64,000 nt of DNA from Leucocoprinus leucothites (lineage: Eukaryota > Basidiomycota > Agaricomycetes > Agaricales > Agaricaceae): the NCBI GenBank assembly GCA_013368445.1, contig JAACJO010000031.1:186001-250000 (forward strand), written 5' to 3'. Shown here in pieces: positions 45,085 to 57,727 of this stretch. Positions within the stretch are counted from its first letter, which is position 1; the number at the start of each line of letters is the position of its first letter. The notes under the pieces are model-generated. The model made no database searches and was not told the origin of the DNA. It saw nothing but the letters and a program-made list of their open reading frames with translations. The translations under genes and the position numbers were made by a program.

Positions 45085-47491
45085 CTACCAATGGTCGTTA
45101 TACATATAATCATCCATGTCCGCCTCGTCTCCGGTCATCGAAACATCGGCGTCTACGCCGGGAATGGTGACATTACGGACCAACCACGGGTCTCCCACTT
45201 GAGCGCGGGTCCATACAGAGGAGATTTGTGTGAGCCTATCAAGATACACATTATAAGATCAGTCAGAACAAGATACTAACTTGTGACAAAGACGTACTCG
45301 AAAGGCAATCCATCAATCTGGCGACCACCGTATTTATCAGCGGCGGCATTCAACCAACCTCGGAAGAATCTCAACATGGCTATGGAAAAGCCAGGACGTC
45401 AGGTAAGCTAATGAAGATGAAACAAAGCACGCACGTTGCACCCGTTTCCCAAGGAAAGACAATTGTTTTCCATAGCCCATCACGTCCACCTTTTGGCGAT
45501 ACAACCTCCACATCTCTTCCCGAGTGGGTAGACGAGCCTCTCCCGCCCAAACTTTAGAAATCGCCAACGATTGGAACTCGGGATAAGTGAAAGCTGGTAT
45601 CTCGAAATTAGCTATAATGATAAGAAGAGTCAGCTTTGGGGTCATTCTCTAATGCAGTGTGAACGCACCATTGACAAACGCGAGTGTCGGGTTGTCAATA
45701 TAGAATGTGTCAAGGTGAAGCGACCGAAGGTGACTTCCATCCGTGATTATAGGCTGTAAAGTATCCTCAGGCGCTTCACCCGTGCGTCCCAATGCTGAGT
45801 TATGGTATTCTGGGAGGAAAGGATAAGAGTAACGGAATCCAGTTGCGAAAAGTATATGATCAATGCCAGAAAGGATGGTGCCATCCACTAGTTCAATAGC
45901 GGATTCTTGAATCGTCGTGTTGGGAGAATGGAAGCGCTTGATTTCGGCAACGACAGATATGTTGGAGGGAAGTTGACGGATCCAATCAGCGAGGACTGGT
46001 CTTTGAGAGGCGTCTGTCAGGACATAAATCAATAATGCACAACCTATGTGAGAAATCCACGCACCTCCCGCATTCCGCTCAGGCTTTAAGGACCGCAATA
46101 ATCAGGGCCCGAGATATCAGAAAAACAAAGGAAACCTCATACCCTAACAGACTGATAAATCTTTCCAGCACATCTACTCATCTCGCGAGATATCTGCGCC
46201 CCACTCGCCTAATAAACAAGCAACCAACGAGTCAGAACCCCACTCAAAGAAGCAAAAAAAACCTTGTCGACTCACAGCAGCACCAACAACTACAACCCTC
46301 TTCCCAGCATAATACTCTGGACGTCGATACTGCCTCGAATGCGAAATCGCCTCCGGAAATAACTTTCCCCAGCTCTCAAGTCCCTCAATGGGTGGTATAT
46401 ACGGGCCATTATATCGACCACTAGCAACCACGACGGCATCAAAGTCCTTTTAACAGAAAGTTCAGCCATCCACTCGCGAATCCCACAACCACAACTCACA
46501 TGTTTATCCCACGTCATACGACCCCGTTTATCCTTATATTCAATCCGCTCCGTTGTCAACAAAGTCCATCCGATCTGTTTACCAGAGGTATCAAGTCGCT
46601 TTTCAACGAGCTCGACGCGGGTGCTGTATGAGACGTCGGGACTGTTGTCGTTGGTGTTGATACCATTCCAAGAGGCGAATGATCGAAGGTAGCGGGCGAC
46701 TTTGGCTTGGGGAACAGCTGGGCGCAGTTAATCAGTACGAGGGTCGCATTTGAGCAAATCCTAGTATGGACGCACCCCATTCTGTTCCCTCTGGCCAAGA
46801 AAACCCACGAATCTGATACCCATAAGCAAGAATTCAACCACACCAAAAACAGAACCAGCTATACCTGTTGAAGCGGCTACCTCACCATCAACACCAATCC
46901 CACACTCAAAAACACTTCAAGAAAAAAAAAAAACTCACAGCAGGCGTATTCGTACTCAACCCAAACCAAATCGCTCTCGGCGCTCTATGCTCCCTCTTCG
47001 ACACCCTACACCCCCTCTCCCTCTCCCCACACTCCTCCACATACGGTAACTCCTCCCCTCTTCCCACCGGTGGCATCACCGGTTCAAAATCCGCCACCTC
47101 AACCCCCACATTCGGAATGGGCACATTCACAGGAACTTCTTCCGTATAATGCCACGTCCCACCCGGTAGATCATCCCTCTCGAAAACGTGAACGTCGAAT
47201 CCGTCTTGTTTGAGTTCGCGGTAGGCTGTCATACCTCTACATTCCTCAATGAGTAAAGATTGTTCTATATAAGAGAGTAAGTGAGAGAAGTACGCACCCG
47301 ACACCAGCACCGATTATAGCAACCCGCTTCACAGGCCACTCAAAATCAAAAGCCTTCCTCGGTAGAAACACATCACTATCCAGAGGATACCTAAACACCC
47401 CCTGCGATTCCGAGGCCAGTGTAACAGGCAGCAGTACTGCGACAAGCAACAGTCGACTCAAAGTCGAAGGAGAATATGCTGAACCTCTCAT
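45085..47491 (-). CDS. Flavin-containing monooxygenase B, with signal-peptide-like start
   Basis: Start MRGSAYSPSTLSRLLLVAVL is followed by VFRYPLDSDVF and the FAD motif AIIGAGVG. It has FERDDLPGGTWHYTEE, a micro-exon at 46865-46876 (PLQQ), then IRGFSWP; SRQYRRPEYYAGKRVVVVGAA; ATGFRYSYPFLPEYHN near 45830; and a C-terminus YNDHW. Close paralog of FMO A (41778) and C (57728), with the same exon plan. The N-terminal leader is hydrophobic in all three, unlike classical cytosolic fungal FMOs. The frame looks intact. The T-rich stretch upstream of the micro-exon (rc of 46920-46932) is a homopolymer where sequencing error is possible. Confidence 0.85.
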
Positions 47492-48110
47492 CTTGGCGTA
47501 AAGGAGGAGGAGGAGGGATGACAAAGTAGAAGCATTATAGCTGTCATGAAGGGTTTAGGCTACTTATAAGTAAACTAGCGCCCCTGTGGCAAAGTGCTTC
47601 CCGAGCCGAATAAGGGGCTATTTCCATCTCAATCGGGCGTTCATATCAGAAGTGCTATCATCATTGACAAGAGTCACAGAAGCAAGACGAGAGCACGAGC
47701 CAAAAGCCTCAATCTTAATCTAAAGAGGTAAAACCTCAGTTGATTAACCTCCTTCCTTCTTAATTAAGCCTGACTTCAATGAGAATGAGAATGAGAATGA
47801 AAAATTGCAAAAGAGAGACAAACGACAGAAAAAATACTTTACGTATGTAACACAAAGAAACTGGGGAAACACAAAAAAGCACAGAAAACCATGGCTTGAG
47901 AATACACTGATGTAGAGAAAGAAAAGAAAGAAAAAGAGCGAGGAAAGAAAAAACAACAACAATCGACAAGCTAGTCCAGCTGACGAAACACAAACGTGCT
48001 ATGGTATAGTAAGAGCGCAAACCAGTCACTCACTCACTCGTCCGACCGACCCAATCAAGCCACGAACGAACCAGCAAACGCGAGAGAGAGAGACAAAGAT
48101 AAAATAAAAA
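47492..48110. other. Intergenic, with short tandem repeat
   Basis: 3' flank of Atg4 and 5' flank of FMO B. At about 47778-47799 a GAGAAT hexamer repeats (AATGAGAATGAGAATGAG). The A-rich/T-rich composition yields poor-quality open frames only. Confidence 0.5.
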
Positions 48111-51100
48111 CTACCCATCCGTCAAAATCCCCTTCACACCACCACTCTGTGTCCTCCCCCCATCCCTCCCCTTCCCCGCAAACATCCTCAACCCACCCGT
48201 CCCACTACTCCCTCCACCACCCGTACTATTAACACCAGAACCAGGCCCAGGCCCAGCCCAACTCTGACTCTCATACCTCCCCCTCTCCCAACTCCTCGTT
48301 CCAGGTCCCACACCCGGTCCTGCACCACCACTCATCTCAACAGAACTCTCAGGCTCATCTAAATCCCCATCCGGTCCCGATCCGGGGAACGGGAAATGCT
48401 GCTGCTGCTGCTGTGGAGCCGTAGACGAAGACGAGGAGGAAGCAGAGCGAAGGGGAGGAGATATGATAGGAACAGGAACAGCCCTCTTACTCTCCTTCTT
48501 CTTCTTCTTCTGCCTCGATCCAGAATCCGATTTCGACTTCGCATGCGCCGACGACGACGAAGGTTTCGTTTTCGACTTTGCCTTGTTCGAACTACCCTTG
48601 ACCACTACCACCCCTTGTTCAGCCATCGACGACGACCCAGGCGATCTCGGTGTTCGAGGAGACGGAGGTTCACTCGCTGTCCTCGCCGGTCCTGCCGGCG
48701 AATTCGGATGGAAGGTCGGATTCGGATGAGTAGGAAGATGAGAAGGACGAGTGGGACCACCATTCCCCACAACAACAGTCGATCCAGCAAGTGGGGTAAC
48801 AACACCCGCCTCAAACTCTCCCTCTCCCTCCTCACCCTCCTCCTCACCCACAACAACTTCCTCCTCATCCTCCTCTCCAAAATCTACAGAATCAACCCAC
48901 CCATCTTCAATATCACTCTCCACGTCATCATCATCATCTTCGCCTCCTACAGGTTCATGCTGCTTCGCTTTTCCTTTCCCACTACTGCCCTTCCCTTTAA
49001 CACCGGCAGCAGCAGTAGACGATAAATCAAACTTCGAATTCGGCCCAGGCGTAAGCGCCTCCACCGGATCTTCCTCCGTATCCCCCTCTTCCGTCCCATG
49101 ACTAAACCCTCTACTATGATGACTCGAAGTCGACTCCGACGTCGACCGGGACACCGACCCCGGTGGTTCCGGCTCATAAAAATCTTCATCTTCATCGGCT
49201 TCATCACCAAGAAGACTCTTATTCGCTTTCTTCGTTCTTCTCCTCTTCCTCTCTCCTTCCTCCTCATCCCCAAGATCCATATCAAGCTCATCTTCATCAT
49301 CTTCATCTTCATTCCCCAACTCATTACTCTCCCCATCCTCTTCGTCGTCGTCTTCTTCTTCAGGGTCAGACATCGATTCAAGACCCATCATACTCTCATC
49401 ATCATAATCCTCTTTCGCCCACCTCGGATGATCATTCTGAATCGAGAAAATCGTCTTCGGAAGCTACAGCGAGAGAGAGAAACAACCATCAGCACATCAT
49501 CAACAACCCAAAGAAATAAACTCACCTCCTCAACCCTCCTCCTCAATCCCTCCCACTCCTCCCTCGTCCTACACAAAAACCCCAAAAGCATACTCGGATC
49601 AAGCCCACTCAACGGCATCTTCCTCACCCTCTCACAATGATACGTCTTCAACTCCGCAGCCCCATAACTCGTCACATAATGCTCCTGCAACGGCGTCAGC
49701 ATCGAACTACTATTCGACGCAGTCGACAGTGATGGGTTGTTGGTATTAGTGTTACTAGTTGAGGTAGTAGGAGCAGCAGAGGTTGTTGTGGACGTTGTGT
49801 TGGTTGAAGATTGCGAAAGGACGACAGAGATGGGTACAGCTTGCTCTCTATCCGATGTTCGTCGGGCCGTAGGCCTAGGAGGCCTCTGCTTCTCCTCAGC
49901 ACCAGCACTCGGACTCGGACTCGGACTCTCTTCTCCACTCCCAACGCCACCACTACTCCCTGCAGAATCACCACTAAAAGCCCTCTGCAACGGACTAGGT
50001 GACGTAGGCGACGTCGGTACCCTCACATGAGGTTGCTGTACATGATGCGCAGACGGAGGCGAAGAAGAGGGCACATGATACGACACCGACACCCTCTCTT
50101 TCCTATTCTGCTTCTTTCCTTTTCTCAACGACGAGGCTCCCGAATCGCGTCTCTCCAATCCTGCCCTCTGCCACGCACTAGGCGGTGCATTACCTGTTCC
50201 CGCTTCAGCGGAATGCGATGTAGAAATGTCCAACACTCCACCCTCATCCCCGCCCTCCTCTCTATCCCCCTCAAAAGGACTCCGTAAAGGTATGGCAGGT
50301 CTCGGATTATGCGGATCGAGATAAAAGAGGTTATCAGCTTGCGAGCCTACAAAGTAGTAGGAACTCGAGGGGCGACCGCCTGCAATGCCTATACATTGCG
50401 GGAACGTGAACAGGGCCTGTCATCATGTGAGTGAGCGAGTTTAAAAAGTAAGCGATAGTTGTACCTTGATAGTCTCATAGTAAATCGGGTTCACACCATC
50501 TATACCCAATCGCAAGCCAATCAAAACTAGAACGGGCCTATCACCCCACGTACTTCCTGGCGGCGGCTGGTGGGCGTGGGTTGGCTTGAGACGAGGCGAG
50601 TGGGAGTGGGAGGAGTGAGAATGGGAAGAAGAAGAGGTAGGTAAATGGGTATGCGAAGCGAGAAACACGTCCGTTTGGGATAGTGTCCCATCTTTAGCCA
50701 CTGAGACGCCTATCCCAGCTTGTGGGAACTGACTTGTTAGACGTCTGGAATGGAGTATGTGTTAGCGCCCAGCGCCACTAAGGAAGAGGGAGAGAATGCT
50801 TACTTGATAGCACCGGCAGCGACACTAGGACCAAACCACTGTCCTACATCGGTACCCAGCTCTTTCCCCGCCAAAGCCATTCTGTGTACCGAGAATGGCG
50901 CTTCTGGAGAGGGCGTGTCGAAGAACCAGGTTAAGATTTGAACATAAGTAGCATAGTCGGCTGTATACACCGGATACGGCGGTCTACGCCATTCTACAAG
51001 CGAAAAAAAGAGATCAATATCATTGAGTTTGCTACAACGAGCGAGTACGCACCTCGACCCAAGTGAGCATGAATGAGTGCATTGGCAAGCAAGGACTGGC

Positions 51101-52130
51101 CAGTCCTCAACATACACCCCCATCCCGAATCCGAACTCCAAGTCTTCTCTCCACCCCAATGCCATCTACTCTTCTGCGGCACAGGCTGAATCGATACCTG
51201 CTCCACCGTCATCCCGTTCTCAAACTGAGCACAAAGATCAACTAACGTCGTATCCTTGATCGGAGCACCAAAGTGCGAGCGATAGGTGAGCCATATCCTA
51301 GAGACAAAATCGATGTAAAAGACAGGTGGCCAGTGTGCAGCTGGGTTGTGACTCTTTGATGAGGAATAGGAGGAAGGAGGTGATGAATGCGATAAGGCGA
51401 GTGCAATATCGGTGTTGCTAGCCGCACTGCTGGTGGAGGATCGGATGCTCCCCGCATGCGTCGTCATCGGGGTAGGTGATACAGGGGAAGGAGGCTCATA
51501 TCCCGGGTGCTGGACACCCAGGAGCCATATCGGGTCTGTACACTTGTCTGGAACAGCATCACTATCCAACAAATACCTCATCGCCTTGTCCAAATGGCCT
51601 TTACCGTGTTTAGCGACGGTGAGGAGAGCACTGGCTTTGCTTCTTGGGCTGTTACCAGCGCTGATGAGAGAGGGAAGAGAAAGGTCAGTGGTGGATGATG
51701 AAAAGGTGTGTGAGAACCACCCAGAGAGACGCTCTCCTAGGCGAGAGGATGATGGCCCAACATCGGGTGCTGAGGTGAGCGGGTTCCCCATTCTTGCTGG
51801 TCGAGGAATCGCCACTGGCTCAACGACAACTGGACTTTCTTCTCCTCCACCTCCTCCTGTCTCTCCCTCCTTGTCCCGTCTTCCAAGAAACCTACTCCCC
51901 TTTCGAAACTTGCTCGGCGCAGGGGTGCTCAGCATTGCAGATTCCACTCTACTCCCATCATTACTCGGTAAACTCGTCGTAGAGACACTCTTCGATCGAC
52001 TACGGTCGTGGTTCTGCCTCTGCAGGAATTTCGGTAGCTTTGACGACGACGACGGGCCATTGTTGGTGTTGTTGTGTTGGGGAGAGGGTGAAGGAGGAGA
52101 CGAGTGTTTGTTGTTATTGGAAAAAGACAT
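48111..52130 (-). CDS. ATG4: Atg4-family cysteine protease with long acidic C-terminal tail
   Basis: Multi-exon gene starting [18 protein letters not shown]. After a disordered N-terminus come [30 protein letters not shown] and [21 protein letters not shown] with the catalytic Cys. Next exons give [59 protein letters not shown] and YLDPHNPRP with the catalytic Asp and His. [13 protein letters not shown] and [14 protein letters not shown] end the core. Atg4 cleaves and recycles Atg8 in autophagy. The core is followed by about 420 residues that start with an acidic run of Asp and Glu ([15 protein letters not shown]) and continue Ser/Gly/Pro-rich. Low-complexity inserts also split the core. Several hundred residues longer than yeast Atg4. 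Confidence 0.9.
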
Positions 52131-52369
52131 ACTGTGTACTCAAAAGTTCAAGTTAGAGGCATAATAAGTGGAGGAGGGACTGACGAGAGAATGGTATGTT
52201 TAGAGCCACGCTGAGAATGCGCGCGTGTGAGGTCGGTGCTAAACACGTCCAAATCACTTGTCACCGCAGATTTGTCAACCATACACAAACGCCACCAACT
52301 ACCAACAAGGCTATCTCTCCTTCTGATGCCCTTCCTGGCAAGTGCCTCACAGCCCCAGCGGATCATTGA

Positions 52370-52905
52370 CTCCAATCCTCCAACTCGGATCTCCTCTACT
52401 CGGCGCTCACATTCATAATACTCTCAAGGGTCGATGCTTGTGAATATTTACTCCGTTTCCGGCGGAGAAGGACTCGAGCTTTATATTATCATTCCACAGA
52501 TAATACATCCCTAGATAATAACACATTAATGAAAACCCACTCTACACAAACTCCTGCTACGGCTCCGTGTATGGAGAGTGTACTACGAAATGTTTGGAAG
52601 AAATTGGTGGGGCGAATCGCGCGACTCGCAATAAGGAGGTTAGTCCTACCATTGCGCAACTGCTGGAAGATATGGTAACAAAATGTTTAACTAGGGCCCG
52701 GATGCTGTCGTTGTGGTTAGTGGTTGTCGGAATGCGCCGAATGCACCGGAGATGGAAGGGCTGGAAGCCGCGTGGTCAAAATGATTTCCGGATAATATCT
52801 TGCACTCAAGACAATACCGCCATCCAGAGGATGCCGCCAGTAAAAATGCCTTGATTGTCTGTGCCTCTGTCAGTAGTAGATCTTCTGTGGCACTTCGTAG
52901 GACGC
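52370..52905 (+). pseudogene. Relic of a fourth FMO of the A/B/C type
   Basis: 52440-52560 matches the 5' flank of FMO C (57400-57595: TCCGG.GGAGAAGGACT, ATAATAACA.ATTAATG). From about 52580 it matches an internal region of FMO C (58650-58945: AATAAGGAGGTTAGTCCTA, GCTGGAAGATATGGTAA, AATACCGCCATCCAGAGGA). The first exons (about 1 kb) are missing and the frame is broken. A dead, internally deleted paralog. Confidence 0.85.
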
Positions 52906-53029
52906 TTCAACTCAACTGGTATTCTAGGCCAGTAACATAAACCGTCGCGCAACGAAAGTTTACAATCCAAAGAAAACTCGTTTAAGCCCTATCCTTTCGA
53001 CCGCCCGCGTCTTTGCGTTCTGATCTGAC

Positions 53030-54310
53030 CTCAGGTCAAGGGCTATGAACCACCAACGAAGATGACCCTAAAGCTTTTCATTGCCGAGGAACACGAAGAG
53101 GATAGCTATGAACATAGTTTGACTATCAAGCCCTCATTTTATTCTATGTACCAATGCAAAGTCAAAGCATGGGAGGAGCAAACCACACCCTACGAACATA
53201 CACCTATACTTCAACGAAGAGCTGTCTAATGCGATTCCTGCTTCTGGTAAAATCGTTCATCTTATCCTTCACCGAGTTTCTATTAACAGCTTTCCTTTTT
53301 CACCGGGATATACAGACCTCACACGTTGTCGATCTTATAATTGAAACGCAAATCTAGAGTTATGCGAGACTTGCCGTTCACTTGGTTGTGGTCGTCAATT
53401 GTACAGTGGATTAGTGGAAATGGACACCGACCAGCGCATTACAACGAGCTCGGGGCATGTGATTAGCGTGAAGCTCGGAACGATTACGCCGCAGGTGATG
53501 CAGGCACAGTTTTATTATCTGTGTTATATTGACAGAAAACGCCAGGGAGTCCGACACAAATAACCGGACATATTCTGCTACGTCTATGACGACACGAAAT
53601 AGGACCCAGAACGCGCATTTCACTTCTCTATGTTCGGAATCAACGTCCGAACACTCAACAAAATCAGAACAGCATGACTGAATTCGTAAGCCTCCCTCTC
53701 TCTTACCATCACCTTCATATTCTAATCACCTCGATGGCAAACACAAGAGCTCGAGCACAACCTCACATACGACTTTTCTCTTACTTCCGAAGGCATTATG
53801 ACCCTCGAACCACTCTTTGGTCCCAGCCTGACCGGTCTCCAAAATCTCGGCAACTCATATTACATGACATCCGTTCTCCAAACTCTCTTCTCACTCAAAC
53901 CTTCCAAGGACGCCACAAAAGGTCACACATTACCACTCATCACTGTCCATGCAAAAAATTGCCAACGTAGTGTTTGGAATGCCAGATGTGTAAAGTTGCG
54001 GACGGGCTGTTGAGTGGGAGATATTCTATACCCAGTACGCGCACGTCGAGTACTACTACTGCTGGTGGAGGAGGAGGGAGTGGGGAGCTGTTGCTTCAAT
54101 CCCGCCAGTGGTGTTTTAGGATGGTCTCCGGCCTGTCACGCTCAAGGGTGTGATTTAGAAAGGACGATCAGAGTTCTCGGAGTGGCTCCTGACGCATTTG
54201 GTATAGGCGCTCTGAAGGGACATGCAAAATCCCAAATCTCGAGGATTTGGTACATCATTTCCTCTCTCATCTCTCTATCCGCCCTTAACTCAGCCCTCAA
54301 CTGATTCGTA
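53030..54310 (+). pseudogene. Decayed UBP14/USP5-type deubiquitinase
   Basis: Successive fragments in different frames follow the order of UBP14 (USP5/IsoT). They are: TKMTLKLFIAEEHEEDSYEH; KVKAWEEQTTPYEH; a zf-UBP-like LCETCRSLGCGRQLYSG; VISVKLGTITPQ; FCYVYDDTK; FSMFGINVRTL; LTYDFSLTSEG; LEPLFGPSLTGLQNLGNS then YYMTSVLQTLFSL; CLECQMCKVADGLLSGRYS; and EWLLTHLV. UBP14 trims unanchored ubiquitin chains. Here the nucleophile codon of the Cys box (NLGNSCYM in the family) reads Tyr. Stops and frame shifts (for example TAG after DDTK and TGA after ADGLL in the other frame) break it. No intact copy is in the window. Confidence 0.82.
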
Positions 54311-55102
54311 TTATAGACATTCAAGTCTCAACGATGATATCTCCTACGTGCGAAAACGCCTTGTGTTGAGGCGTCGGAGTATGAGTGTCCAAACTCTTCC
54401 TTACCCCTCCTCACCGACGTTCCCGCACTCAGCATCACTCATACAATCCATTTTACCTCCTCTCCGACGCTTCTCAGTAACTCGAATACAACCTCGCCTA
54501 CCATTTCTCACTATAGTTCGAGAAATAATCGTTGGCATGCTTTCATCCCAAGGTACACACATGTCGGTGTCATGTTAATCTCAACCAGGCTCTGCGAATG
54601 AGCTAGTTCGTTACACAGGTGTAGCTTCTCCGAATGTATTGATCTCATTCAAACATAGCTCCGTCATAATGCTCTATCCACTGACACAGCCACGGGCCAA
54701 TGAGACATAGACATGCTAAGTAAGATGGCTCACCACTGTTCTCCGACTTCCGCTCTCCTATCATCCCAATCATCATGACCTTCCTCCAATACTTGTCAAA
54801 GATATTCAAAAGCGCAATATTGTCGACACACAACACAACTACCGAAGAAGGTCAGGGTTCTGAAGTGACTCGGATAGCTCCAACGACTAGACGCGATGGT
54901 GAGACAAGGCATTTCCATACGCCATCACAAACCTGTGAGAGAAATTTTGGCCGATGACCCAGGCATAATTCTGTTTGATGGTTTTGGTGAGTGTTAGGTG
55001 GTAGAGACGACATTCGAACGCTTACCCTTTGACTAGAGCCCGCCGACGACGGGAGTAAGCCGTATTGCAAAGTGTTTATGGTTTAAGTGCCCACCTTTAA
55101 TA

Positions 55103-55546
55103 GTGCTACACAACGTGGGATGGTGGGTAATAGGCACACCGCGACCCGGCTTCATTGTTCGGGAAACCGACGAGTCATCGTCCCGTCCTATTGACCCCCC
55201 GTCATATGCAAGTCTCCCGCCTCTATACACGCCTGGACCTCAGCCATTTGTTATTGAGGAAGCTCCAATCATCAGAAAGCGCCTAGATGCCCAGGAGGTG
55301 CGCAGACCTCCAAGTGATATTAAAGTTGTTGGTTGGCAGGTTACTAAAGTTGAATTTTAGAAAATGTTGGACGAACTGAACGTGATGTCGAGAGAACAAC
55401 TAAGCACATTGCATCTGGAGTTGGTTAATCTGGCTTGGAAGATTGTGAGTCTTGCTATCATCCTAGCGCTCTTTTACTCACCGGTATATCGCCCGAAGAA
55501 ACAAATCAGAAAGATCTGGTACAGGAATGCTAAATATCGTAACTAG
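55103..55546 (+). pseudogene. Partial paralog of the unknown gene at 56221-57083
   Basis: The frame 55103-55360 is Pro/Ser-rich (PPSYASLPPLYTPGP) and a following frame reads LDELNVMSREQLSTLHLEL.NLAWKI before a GTGAGT donor, then KIWYRNAKYRN. The inverted gene at 56221 has MRHEELNALPPELKTPAWKI before the same donor, so the 3' halves are related. The rest does not align. It may be a fragment or a diverged gene; no start is convincing. Confidence 0.4.
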
Positions 55547-56220
55547 GGTAGAATGAAGGGTAATTTCTCATCTCTCCGGTGCCACAAATTTGAAGCTAGA
55601 TTTGAGGATGCTATTAAATAGTATTATGTCAATACAGTTGTACTCGGATACACGTTCTGAAGAGTAATGCCGACTGTGCTGGCTCCCTAATTCCCACTCC
55701 GTAAAGCTGCCACTCGCCTTCTGTTAGTCCGCTAAGCCCCCCAACCTCTAAGTTGAACAATGCGATGAGGGTACCATGTCTCGTGCAAACATGATTTAAT
55801 AGCAAGCGCGAAGATAGTGAAGAGCTGTCTGAAGAGGTCCGTGCTCAGCACTATGTTAATCCTCCCAATAACTTCGTTCAGGTTTCTTCAGGTAGTGAAC
55901 ACTTTTAGTAGAAGAAAAGCGAACATATAGGGCTCTTCCGCGAGGGTACTTCCATGATCCTCGGCCGGACCAATCGACCACCAAACAAGCAACTGCGCCC
56001 ATCCCACCTACATCCTGATACCTAACAACCATATCCCCCCAGCCGTAGGCCCATCATAATTGTCACCTAGCTTATTTGTGGCGTGCAGGCTTCAAATTTC
56101 AGATCTCAATGCTCGCTGCACACCCATTCATGCGGTACTTACAAGCGAGCTTTTTATTTTATTTTACTAAACTTACTCCTATCGACTTTTACACAGCTAC
56201 CTATACCCACCATATGAGGG

Positions 56221-57083
56221 TTAGTCATGAAGTGCCGCAGAAACCCAGTATTCTGTTTCCATTTCATGAAGTATTCGCTTCAAGAGGAATAAATAAATGA
56301 GTGGAACAACTGAGTGATCAAGCAGAGGAAAAAGGCTCACGATTTTCCAAGCTGGAGTCTTGAGCTCAGGGGGTAATGCATTGAGCTCCTCGTGGCGCAT
56401 ACTCAGCATCAAGTGTAATAAGCCCTAGAGGTGAGTACTTGTAAAAAAGTAATTCTCGCAGAACATACAAAAGATAGGTGCACGTACCACGTGAGTTTCT
56501 TCCAGCATAAAGTTCACTGACATATAGTTTGGATCGAAAGGCATGGGATCCGGAGTAGCGTGTGAGGGTACGCCTGATGGAAGACTGTTCTCTGGGGCTG
56601 GCCAAGTGTTCCGGGATTGCCGTTCAGTACTCGGCCGGACGGGACTGTGCCTAGCTTCGCCACGGATTCCTGGGAAGATTAGTGGCATACAAACACCAGT
56701 TGTCGTGCTGGCTTACCAGTTGAGGCAGATGTATGTCGTGGGTCTCTCAAGAGTTCAAATTCTTGGTGATCTTCCTGAGGGTGCTGTGTGGTTGACTGCC
56801 AACCGACGTCTGAAGGTGCTCTGACGGCCCTCGGGAAGTGAGGGCTACTTTGGCCCTGATTCTCGACATTATCTATTACAGTGTCAAGTATCAGTATACA
56901 ATTTCCCTCGATGACTTCAGGAGGAATAGTGGATATTGTACCGTGAGAATCGTCGCCTGTTGCAAAACCTTCTACAACGACGGCGCCCCTTCCAATAGCC
57001 CGCAAATGTCTCGCATCGCTTTCAGGTCGAGGAGTTGATTGTGCCGGGACTGGCAACACAGGACTTTCTTCTAGTTCTGACAT
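56221..57083 (-). CDS. Hypothetical protein, no known domain
   Basis: A model of four exons. The first begins MSELEESPVLPVPAQS and runs to RHTSAST; the second holds IRGEARHSPVRPS to FMLEETHV; the third holds GLLHLMLSMRHEELNALPPEL to PAWKI; the last ends AALHD. Introns have GTAAGC, GTACGT and GTGAGC donors. The protein is polar, without a signal peptide or membrane span in the joined form. The third exon is conserved in the opposed fragment at 55364-55450. Function unknown. The splice model is plausible because frames agree at all three junctions. Confidence 0.5.
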
Positions 57084-57727
57084 TGTGTTGATGGAGAAAT
57101 TTCTGAACAAGTATGTACTAGCCGACGACGGTAAAAGGAAACACGTGCATAGTCATCGAGATAGGAGATCTGCCAACTTAGACTATGTATAAAAACGGTG
57201 CCACCAGAATAATAAACTTAATACAAACTTGAAACCCCAGTGAAAAATGCTCCAACCTGCAGGCGGCCCCCTTGTTGGCCAGAGGCTCAGAGGCTCACCG
57301 GATCACCGGATCACTGATAAGTACTAAACTCTCCAACTCGGAATTCTTCAATCGACGCTCACAGGGGTGTACCGTCATAAATACCAGTCCTAGATGATAC
57401 TACGAGGCTTGTGATAATAATTACTTTGTTTCCGGTGGAGAAGGACTCAAACCCTGGAGGAGAGAGTCACCTGGTAGCGCCTCGAAAAGGCTCCATACCA
57501 GACGCTGTAGATGATATACATTCAGATAATAACATATTAATGGAAACCCGCTCTACATATCCTCCTGCTGCGGCTTCATATCTGGACAGTAGTCGGCACT
57601 TGATTAAATTGCGTAATTACTCTCCCTCGCTTCACCTTCGAGCGCTAATCAACTTCTTGCTTGACATCATCACCACCGAAACTCGGTGCCGCCGTGAGTT
57701 TCATCCCGACTTCAGGCTCTCCCAAAG

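Noticed and set aside
48396..49640. Long open frames on the plus strand opposite the Atg4 tail
   Set aside because: They are mirror images of low-complexity Asp/Glu/Ser coding on the other strand, and have no start context or domain.
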